Source: Enterobacter sp. CC120223-11 | GTDB lineage: Bacteria; Pseudomonadota; Gammaproteobacteria; Enterobacterales; Enterobacteriaceae | Direction of reading: 5' to 3' | NCBI RefSeq assembly: GCF_900215375.1 | Contig: NZ_OBEF01000017.1 | Coordinates: forward strand, 43,651-107,650 | DNA: 64,000 bases | In this document: positions 57,961 through 64,000 of the stretch, one piece after another | Position numbering within the stretch: position 1 is the stretch's first letter | How the letters are laid out: every line of letters starts with the position of its first letter | Notes under the pieces: generated by a model | The model's database searches: none | The model's input: only the letters and a program-made list of their open reading frames with translations | Told to the model about the DNA's origin: nothing | Made by a program: the position numbers and the translations under genes

Positions 57961-58725
57961 ATGGGCAATATATTTGACAAGCCGGTTATCGGTGTTGTGA
58001 TGTGCAGAAACAGGCTTAAGGGTCACCAGACCCAGACATTGCAAGAAAAGTACCTGAATGCCGTATTGAACGCTGGCGGTTTGCCAATCGCCCTGCCGCA
58101 CGCGCTGGCAGAGCCGGAATTGCTGAACGCCCTTCTCCCTAAACTTGATGGAATTTTCCTGCCAGGCAGCCCAAGCAACGTGCAGCCGCACCTCTATGGT
58201 GAAAACGGCGATGAGCCTGACGCCGATCCCGGGCGTGATGAATTGAGCATGGCGCTAATAGCCGCCGGGCTTGAAAGGCGCATTCCCATTTTCGCCATCT
58301 GCCGGGGTTTGCAGGAACTGGTTGTCGCCACAGGCGGGACTCTGTATCGTCGCCTGTGCGATCAGCCTCAGTTCCTGGAACACCGTGAAGATTCGGAACT
58401 CCCGGTGGAGCAGCAATATGCGCCATCTCATGAAGTCCAGGTTCAACAGGGAGGATTGCTTTCTACTTTAATACCGGGTTGCAACACGTTTTGGGTGAAC
58501 TCATTACACGGACAAGGCGCGAAAACGCTGGGCCCGCTGCTGCGTGTGGAAGCACGCTCGCAGGATGGTCTGGTGGAAGCGGCCAGCGTCCACGATCACC
58601 CGTTCGCCCTCGGCGTGCAGTGGCATCCTGAATGGAACAGTAGCGAATACGCGCTTTCGCGTATGTTGCTGGAAGGTTTTATCACCGCCTGTCAGAACCA
58701 CCTCGCTGAAAAGCAGCGACTCTGA
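57961..58725 (+). CDS. puuD: PuuD, gamma-glutamyl-GABA hydrolase
   Basis: 254-residue class I glutamine amidotransferase-like hydrolase that releases GABA from gamma-Glu-GABA. The nucleophile Cys114 is in FAICRGLQELVVATGG. The His-Glu pair is in GVQWHPEWNS near the C-terminus. ATG 57961, behind GAGGTCGATC, aligns with E. coli MENIMNNPVIGVVMCRNRLKG. An ATG 15 codons upstream (57916) lacks homology. Confidence 0.95.
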   Translation: MGNIFDKPVIGVVMCRNRLKGHQTQTLQEKYLNAVLNAGGLPIALPHALAEPELLNALLPKLDGIFLPGSPSNVQPHLYGENGDEPDADPGRDELSMALIAAGLERRIPIFAICRGLQELVVATGGTLYRRLCDQPQFLEHREDSELPVEQQYAPSHEVQVQQGGLLSTLIPGCNTFWVNSLHGQGAKTLGPLLRVEARSQDGLVEAASVHDHPFALGVQWHPEWNSSEYALSRMLLEGFITACQNHLAEKQRL

Positions 58726-58750
58726 CCCCTACTGTTAAGGAAATACCGAT

Positions 58751-59308
58751 ATGAGCGATGACGGCCTGGCGCCGGGTAAACGTTTGTCAGAGATCCGCCA
58801 GCAACTGGGTCTTTCACAACGTCGTGCCGCCGAACTGTCTGGATTAACGCATAGCGCCATCAGCACCATAGAACAGGACAAAGTGAGTCCTGCTATCAGT
58901 ACGCTGCAAAAGCTGCTGAAAGTCTACGGGCTGTCGCTCTCCGAGTTCTTCGCGGACCCGGAAAAACCTGACGAGCCGCAGGTGGTTATCAATCAGGACG
59001 ACCTGATTGAAATGGGCAGTCAGGGTGTATCAATGAAGTTGGTTCATAACGGAAATCCGAACCGTACACTGGCAATGATCTTCGAGACGTATCAACCCGG
59101 CACGACAACCGGGGAGAGGATCAAACACCAGGGTGAGGAGATCGGCACGATACTGGAAGGTGACGTGATTCTGACCATCAACGGCCAGGACTATCACCTC
59201 GTTGCAGGGCAGAGTTATGCCATCAACACCGGCATACCGCACAGCTTCAGCAACACCTCGGCAGGCATCTGCCGCATCATCAGTGCCCATACCCCCACCA
59301 CGTTCTGA
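58751..59308 (+). CDS. puuR: PuuR, repressor of the puu genes
   Basis: 185-residue regulator, the E. coli length, with an N-terminal XRE helix-turn-helix (LGLSQRRAAELSGLTHSAISTIEQDKVSPAISTLQKLL) and a C-terminal cupin that senses putrescine (GEEIGTILEGDVILTINGQDYHLVAGQSYAINTGIPHSFSN). It represses puuAP and puuDRCB when putrescine is absent. 25 nt after puuD. Confidence 0.96.
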   Translation: MSDDGLAPGKRLSEIRQQLGLSQRRAAELSGLTHSAISTIEQDKVSPAISTLQKLLKVYGLSLSEFFADPEKPDEPQVVINQDDLIEMGSQGVSMKLVHNGNPNRTLAMIFETYQPGTTTGERIKHQGEEIGTILEGDVILTINGQDYHLVAGQSYAINTGIPHSFSNTSAGICRIISAHTPTTF

Positions 59309-59316
59309 TTTCCTTC

Positions 59317-59337
59317 TGGCCTGAGTTTCTCAGGCCA
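59317..59337 (+). other. Intercistronic hairpin between puuR and puuC
   Basis: TGGCCTGAG TTT CTCAGGCCA, a perfect 9-bp stem without a U-run, 8 nt after puuR. It could attenuate or protect mRNA ends between puuDR and puuCB. Confidence 0.55.
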
Positions 59338-59440
59338 CCTTAAAGTCGATGCTTTTTTCGCGGGATTTATTTCCTGGGGCATTTTGCAGCCTGATTTTCT
59401 CGAAAATAGCATTTAACTGATTGAATAAGAAGGAATCACC

Positions 59441-60928
59441 ATGAACTTTCAGCATCTGAGTTACTGGCAGGATAAGGCGAATCAGGCGCAGCCAGAGACG
59501 CGTCTGTTTATCAACGGCGAATACTGTCAGGCGCAGGACGGCAGCACCTTTGAGATTGTCGATCCGGCAGCACAGCGCACGCTGGCGCAGGTGGCTCGCG
59601 GTAAAAAAGCCGATGTGGACCATGCCGTGCGCGGCGCTCGCAACGTATTTGAAAGTGGCGAATGGTCACAGGCCTCCCCTGCCAAACGCAAAGCCGTGCT
59701 GAACAAGCTGGCGGATTTGATGGAGCAGCATCACGAGGAGCTGGCCCTGCTGGAAACGCTCGACACCGGCAAACCGATTCGCCATAGCCTGCGTGATGAT
59801 ATTCCCGGCGCGACCCGCGCTATCCGCTGGTACGCCGAAGCCATCGACAAAGTGTATGGCGAAGTCGCCACGACAGGCGTAAACGACCTGGCGATGATCG
59901 TGCGTGAGCCGATTGGCGTAGTGGCCGCCGTGGTGCCGTGGAACTTCCCGCTGCTGCTGGCCTGCTGGAAACTCGGCCCGGCACTTGCCGCAGGCAACAG
60001 CGTCATTCTGAAACCTTCTGAAAAATCACCTTTAACCGCCATTCGCCTGGCAGGGCTTGCGAAAGAAGCGGGCCTCCCGGACGGCGTGTTCAGCGTCATT
60101 CCGGGCTTCGGTCATGAAGCAGGTCAGGCGCTGTCTCAGCATCCTGATGTGGACGTGATCACCTTCACCGGCTCCACGCGCACAGGTAAACAACTGCTGA
60201 AAGACGCGGGCGACAGCAACATGAAGCGCGTCTGGCTGGAAGCGGGTGGCAAAAGTGCCAACATCGTTTTCGCCGACTGCCCGGATCTGGCCAGTGCCGC
60301 CGCGACAACTGCCGCAGGCATCTTCTACAACCAAGGCCAGGTGTGCATCGCCGGGACGCGGTTGCTGCTGGAAGAGAGCATCGCCGATGAGTTTATCGCC
60401 CTGTTAAAAGAGCAGGCCAAAAACTGGCTGCCGGGCAACCCGCTCGACCCGAACACCACCATGGGCACGCTGATTGACTGCGCCCATGCCGAAACCGTGC
60501 ACGGATTTATTCGCGATGGCGAAACGCAGGGCACGCTGGCGCTGGATGGCCGCAACGGCAAGCATCCTGCGGCCATCGGCCCGACCATTTTTGTGGACAC
60601 CACCCCGGATGCCCGCGTGGGCCGCGAAGAGATCTTCGGCCCGGTGCTGGTCGTCACCCGCTTTAGCAGTGAAGCCCAGGCGCTGGAAATCGCGAACAAC
60701 AGCGACTACGGCCTCGGTGCCGCCGTGTGGACGCGCGACCTCTCCCGTGCGCACCGTATGAGCCGCCGCCTGAAAGCGGGCTCCGTCTTCGTCAATAACT
60801 ACAACGATGGCGACATGACCGTGCCGTTTGGCGGCTATAAGCAGAGCGGCAACGGGCGCGACAAGTCCCTGCACGCGCTGGAAAAATTTAGCGAACTTAA
60901 AACTATCTGGATTGCCCTGGAGCCTTAA
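59441..60928 (+). CDS. puuC: PuuC, gamma-glutamyl-gamma-aminobutyraldehyde dehydrogenase
   Basis: 495-residue NAD(P)-dependent aldehyde dehydrogenase, the E. coli length, oxidising gamma-Glu-gamma-aminobutyraldehyde to gamma-Glu-GABA. NAD site VVPWNFPLLLACWKLGPALAAGN and TGSTRTGKQLL; general base Glu267 in LEAGGKSANIV; nucleophile Cys302 in NQGQVCIAGTRLL. ATG 59441 follows AGAAGGAATCACC. puuB follows after 2 nt. Confidence 0.96.
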   Translation: MNFQHLSYWQDKANQAQPETRLFINGEYCQAQDGSTFEIVDPAAQRTLAQVARGKKADVDHAVRGARNVFESGEWSQASPAKRKAVLNKLADLMEQHHEELALLETLDTGKPIRHSLRDDIPGATRAIRWYAEAIDKVYGEVATTGVNDLAMIVREPIGVVAAVVPWNFPLLLACWKLGPALAAGNSVILKPSEKSPLTAIRLAGLAKEAGLPDGVFSVIPGFGHEAGQALSQHPDVDVITFTGSTRTGKQLLKDAGDSNMKRVWLEAGGKSANIVFADCPDLASAAATTAAGIFYNQGQVCIAGTRLLLEESIADEFIALLKEQAKNWLPGNPLDPNTTMGTLIDCAHAETVHGFIRDGETQGTLALDGRNGKHPAAIGPTIFVDTTPDARVGREEIFGPVLVVTRFSSEAQALEIANNSDYGLGAAVWTRDLSRAHRMSRRLKAGSVFVNNYNDGDMTVPFGGYKQSGNGRDKSLHALEKFSELKTIWIALEP

Positions 60929-60930
60929 TC

Positions 60931-62211
60931 ATGACTGAACATACCACCAGCTATTACGCCGCAAGCGCGAACCAGTATGAACCGTTCCCGGAGCTGAACG
61001 AATCCTTGACCTGCGACGTGTGCGTGGTCGGCGGCGGCTACACTGGCCTCTCCGCGGCGCTGCATCTGTCTGAAATGGGTTATGACGTGGTGCTGCTGGA
61101 ATCGGCTCGCATCGGCTTTGGCGCCAGCGGCCGCAACGGCGGGCAGTTGGTTAACTCCTACAGCCGCGACATCGACGTTATCGAACGCAGCTATGGCCCG
61201 GAAGCGGCAAAACAGCTCGGTGCCATGATGTTTGAAGGCGGCGAGATCATCCGTGAGCGTATCAAGCGCTATCAGATTGACTGCGACTATCGTCCGGGCG
61301 GCCTGTTCGTGGCGATGAACCACAAGCAGCTGGAAAAACTGGAAGATCAGAAAGCCAACTGGGAGCGCTACGGCAACACCCAACTGGAGCTGCTGGATGC
61401 CAACGAGCTGAAGCGTGAAGTGAACAGCGACCGCTACGTCGGCGCGCTGCTTGACCACAGCGGCGGTCATATTCATCCGCTGAACCTGGCGATTGGCGAA
61501 GCGAATGCTATCCGCCTGAACGGTGGGCGCGTGTTTGAGCAGTCTCCGGTGACTAACATTCAGCACACCAGCCCGGCAGTGGTGAGTACTGCCAAAGGCC
61601 AGGTCACGGCGAAATACGTGATTGTGGCGGGGAACGCCTATCTCGGTAATAAGCTCGAGCCGGATCTGGCCAAACGCAGCATGCCGTGTGGCACGCAGGT
61701 GCTCACCACCGAGCCGCTGGGTGAGGACGTGGCCCGCTCGCTGATCCCGAAAAACTACTGCGTGGAAGACTGTAACTATCTGCTGGATTACTACCGACTG
61801 ACTGCCGACAACCGTCTGCTCTACGGCGGCGGCGTGGTGTACGGCGCGCGCGACCCGGCGGATATCGAACGTCTGGTAATGCCAAACCTGCTGAAGACCT
61901 TCCCGCAGCTGAAAGGCGTGAAAATTGACTACAGTTGGACCGGCAACTTCCTGCTGACACTCTCTCGCCTGCCGCAGGTTGGCCGTCTGGAGAACAATAT
62001 TTATTACAGCCAGGGCTGCAGCGGCCACGGCGTCACCTATACGCATTTGGCAGGTCGTCTGATTGCCGAACTGCTTCGCGGGGATGCCGAACGCTTCAAT
62101 GCCTTTGCTAACCTGCCGCACTACCCGTTCCCGGGTGGCCGCACGTTCCGTATTCCGTTCACGGCTATGGGAGCCGCGTACTACAGTCTTCGCGATCGCC
62201 TTGGGGTGTAA
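60931..62211 (+). CDS. puuB: PuuB, gamma-glutamylputrescine oxidase
   Basis: 426-residue FAD-dependent oxidase (DAO family), the E. coli length, that oxidises gamma-glutamylputrescine with release of ammonia and H2O2. The dinucleotide motif is CDVCVVGGGYTGLSAALHLSE, followed by GFGASGRNGGQLVNSYSRD and C-terminal YSQGCSGHGVTYTHLAGRL. Last puu gene here. The aminotransferase gene puuE that follows in E. coli is absent, and a terminator comes 20 nt later. Confidence 0.96.
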   Translation: MTEHTTSYYAASANQYEPFPELNESLTCDVCVVGGGYTGLSAALHLSEMGYDVVLLESARIGFGASGRNGGQLVNSYSRDIDVIERSYGPEAAKQLGAMMFEGGEIIRERIKRYQIDCDYRPGGLFVAMNHKQLEKLEDQKANWERYGNTQLELLDANELKREVNSDRYVGALLDHSGGHIHPLNLAIGEANAIRLNGGRVFEQSPVTNIQHTSPAVVSTAKGQVTAKYVIVAGNAYLGNKLEPDLAKRSMPCGTQVLTTEPLGEDVARSLIPKNYCVEDCNYLLDYYRLTADNRLLYGGGVVYGARDPADIERLVMPNLLKTFPQLKGVKIDYSWTGNFLLTLSRLPQVGRLENNIYYSQGCSGHGVTYTHLAGRLIAELLRGDAERFNAFANLPHYPFPGGRTFRIPFTAMGAAYYSLRDRLGV

Positions 62212-62232
62212 TGAGCTCTGGTGTTTTGCCCG

Positions 62233-62268
62233 ACGCACAAGGGAGATCCCCCCTTGTGCGTTTTTTTT
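62233..62268 (+). terminator. Terminator of puuDRCB
   Basis: ACGCACAAGGG / CCCTTGTGCGT, an 11-bp stem with eight T residues. It ends the puu transcript before the convergent yeeO, and its T-run reaches the yeeO stop codon. Confidence 0.92.
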
Positions 62269-63691
62269 ACGTCGATTTCACCCGCGGATACTTCCATAGC
62301 CAGCGCCCGCTAACCATTCGCCAGTAGAACGCCGCGCCGCGCACCGCCCAGTCGAGGAACATACCGAGCCACACGCCGACCACGCCCATGCCAAGCACAA
62401 TTCCCAGCAGATAGCCGACCACCACGCGTGCGCCCCACATGCTGAACATGGAAACCCACATCGCAAACCGTGCATCGCGCGCGCCTTTCAGCCCCGCAGG
62501 TAAAACCCACGACGCCGACCAGATGGGCATAAACGCGGCGTTGAGCCACAGCAGCTCTTTCACCACTTCTTTCACATCTGCTTCATGCGTATAGAACGAA
62601 GCAAACAGCCCGGCAAAAGGCGCGGTGCCCCATGCAATTGCCGTCAGCACAATGGTCGACATCCAGAACACATGGCGAAGCTGCTTCTCCGCCTGGCCAA
62701 TTTGCCCTTTGCCGAGTCGTTTACCCGTAATAATGGTGGACGCCGAACCCAGCGCGTTCCCCGGCAGGTTAATCAGCGACGCCACCGAGAAGGCAATGAA
62801 GTTCCCGGCGATAACGTCAGTGCCCATCCCCGCGACAAACATCTGCGTCAGCAATTTGCCGCTGTTAAACAGCACCGATTCAATGCTCGCTGGGATACCA
62901 ATCCCCATCACTTCCCAGATGATGGCGAAGTTTAGCGGTTTGATATAGCTCTTCAGCGGAATACGCAGCGCCGGGTTAAAGCCCACGGCGAGCACGGCGA
63001 CAATCGCCGCCGCGCCGATGTAGCGGGAAATAGTCAACCCCAGGCCTGCCCCGGCAAAACCAAGACCGTCCCAGGAAAAGACACCGTAAATCAGGATGCT
63101 GCTGATAATGATGTTGAGGATGTTCATCCCGCCGTTAATCAGCAGCGGAATTTTGGTATTGCCCGCTCCGCGCAGCGCGCCACTGCCAATCAGCGCAATT
63201 GCTGCCGCCGGGTAACTCAGCACCGTTAGCTCGAGGTAGGTCAGCGCCAGCTCTTTGACGTGTGCCGTGGCCGCCCCGGCCACCACTTCGATAATTTCAC
63301 GCCCAAAGTAATGGATCACCGCCGCAAGAATGATCGAGAACAGGGTCATGATGACCAGCGACTGACGGGCTGCCGCCCTCGCCTGCTTCCGGTTTCGCCG
63401 CCCGAGGCTAAAGGCCACAACGACCGTGGTCCCAAGATCGATAGCGGCAAAAAACGCCATGATTACCATGTTAAAACTGTCTGCGAGGCCCACGCCCGCC
63501 ATCGCATCTGCACCCAGCCAGCTCACCAGGAAGGTGCTGAGCACGCCCATCAGCAGAACGCAGGTATTTTCCAGAAAGATAGGTACGGCAAGGGGGGTGA
63601 TTTCACGCCAGAACAGTACACGGTAAGTTTTGCGATTTTTGTACCAGGTGGTGCGGGTGACGGCCTGGCGAACAGCGGCAGAGACGTTCAA
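62267..63691 (-). CDS. yeeO: YeeO, MATE-family exporter
   Basis: 474-residue MATE transporter with twelve hydrophobic helices, for example VLFWREITPLAVPIFLENTCVLLMG, GLADSFNMVIMAFFAAIDLG and GSGALRGAGNTKIPLLINGGMN. It is very close to E. coli YeeO, reported to export FMN/FAD and dipeptides. The frame has an in-frame stop 12 codons upstream and no ATG, so it must start at TTG 63691 (LNVSAAVRQ), which lines up with LNISSALRQ inside the longer annotated E. coli protein. In E. coli yeeO also lies beside a tRNA-Asn gene. Confidence 0.93.
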   Translation of the reverse strand: MNVSAAVRQAVTRTTWYKNRKTYRVLFWREITPLAVPIFLENTCVLLMGVLSTFLVSWLGADAMAGVGLADSFNMVIMAFFAAIDLGTTVVVAFSLGRRNRKQARAAARQSLVIMTLFSIILAAVIHYFGREIIEVVAGAATAHVKELALTYLELTVLSYPAAAIALIGSGALRGAGNTKIPLLINGGMNILNIIISSILIYGVFSWDGLGFAGAGLGLTISRYIGAAAIVAVLAVGFNPALRIPLKSYIKPLNFAIIWEVMGIGIPASIESVLFNSGKLLTQMFVAGMGTDVIAGNFIAFSVASLINLPGNALGSASTIITGKRLGKGQIGQAEKQLRHVFWMSTIVLTAIAWGTAPFAGLFASFYTHEADVKEVVKELLWLNAAFMPIWSASWVLPAGLKGARDARFAMWVSMFSMWGARVVVGYLLGIVLGMGVVGVWLGMFLDWAVRGAAFYWRMVSGRWLWKYPRVKST

Positions 63692-63840
63692 AGGGTGCCT
63701 TAGAGAGAAAGTTGAAACCTCGTTTTAAATAATGAGGGAGAAACGCCATTCCTGCAATGTGGATTTGCCGTAAAATTGTGGGTAAATACAACAAATTGTT
63801 GACGTAACCGCCAGTCGAGCAGAATGAGGCGCTTTGGCGT

Positions 63841-63868
63841 TTGACAAAAGATTTTTCGCCGCTAAGAT
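63841..63868 (+). promoter_or_regulatory. Promoter of tRNA-Asn (63885)
   Basis: TTGACA - 16 nt - TAAGAT, 17 nt before the mature tRNA 5' end. Confidence 0.82.
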
Positions 63869-63884
63869 AAGCCTCCTAACCGAT

Positions 63885-63960
63885 TCCTCTGTAGTTCAGT
63901 CGGTAGAACGGCGGACTGTTAATCCGTATGTCACTGGTTCGAGTCCAGTCAGAGGAGCCA
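63885..63960 (+). tRNA. tRNA-Asn (GTT)
   Basis: 76-nt gene with encoded CCA, anticodon loop CTGTTAA and T-loop GGTTCGAGTCC. It is the same sequence as the minus-strand gene at 54345-54420, in opposite orientation 9.5 kb away. Confidence 0.98.
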
Positions 63961-63966
63961 AATTCA

Positions 63967-63995
63967 AAAAAGCCTGCTTTCGAGCGGGCTTTTTG
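63967..63995 (+). terminator. Terminator of tRNA-Asn
   Basis: AAAGCCTGC TTTCGA GCGGGCTTT with a T-run, 6-7 nt after the CCA end. Confidence 0.85.
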
Positions 63996-64000
63996 CTTTT

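Noticed and set aside
60925..62238. 437-codon minus-strand open frame
   Set aside because: It is the shadow of puuB. It has no ribosome site or recognisable domain.

Overview
The window is chromosomal DNA of a gammaproteobacterium in the Enterobacteriaceae. Nearly every gene matches an Escherichia coli K-12 gene in length and sequence as I recall them. Gene content, E. coli-type LexA, ModE, MntR and BirA operators, REP elements and a fairly GC-rich composition fit the Enterobacter/Lelliottia/Leclercia/Klebsiella group. I cannot fix the genus from the sequence alone. No insertion sequence, prophage or CRISPR array was seen.

Layout. 1-2340 is a beta-glucoside PTS cluster (EIIC cut by the window edge, plus a 6-phospho-beta-glucosidase) behind a doubled palindromic operator. 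2405-3763 holds an aldo/keto reductase and a decayed fragment of an MFS drug exporter. 3764-31920 follows the E. coli 17-18 min region: ybiR, mntR, mntS, opgE(ybiP), ompX, rhtA, dps, glnHPQ, ybiO, rlmF, a flavin reductase-like gene, mcbA, ybiJ, ybiB, dinG, rhlE, cecR-ybhGFSR, ybhQ, ybhP-clsB-ybhN. A Blc-like lipocalin, ybhL, the moaABCDE operon with its Moco riboswitch and ModE box, and ybhK follow. A complete pmrCAB (eptA-basR-basS) locus then lies between ybhK and uvrB, with a convergent 30-residue gene that I identify as pmrR. After uvrB come an orphan, degenerate ABC ATPase, bioDCFB/bioA and ybhB.

At about 50.05 kb the gene order changes to one found near 44 min in E. coli: amn, tRNA-Asn and yeeO. 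An Xaa-Pro aminopeptidase and a HigBA-type toxin-antitoxin pair sit beside amn. The putrescine catabolic genes puuP, puuA, puuD, puuR, puuC and puuB, without puuE, lie with yeeO between two tRNA-Asn genes in opposite orientation.

How the genes work together. glnHPQ imports glutamine under NtrC/sigma-54 control. dinG-ybiB and uvrB carry LexA boxes and belong to the SOS response. cecR controls an ABC exporter and probably rhlE from one perfect palindrome. moaABCDE makes the molybdopterin precursor and is sensed by ModE and the Moco aptamer. PmrAB controls the lipid A transferase PmrC and, through a second PmrA box, the LpxT-inhibiting peptide PmrR. bioABFCD makes biotin from one BirA operator. 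The puu genes convert putrescine by way of gamma-glutamyl intermediates to GABA.

The most interesting points are the self-contained pmrCAB-pmrR module at an unexpected site, the orphan ABC ATPase with a broken signature motif, the inverted tRNA-Asn repeats flanking a puu module that lacks puuE, an upstream reading frame overlapping the puuP start, tandem MntR boxes, and the HigBA pair with a three-half-site operator. I did not find a clearly unprecedented system.
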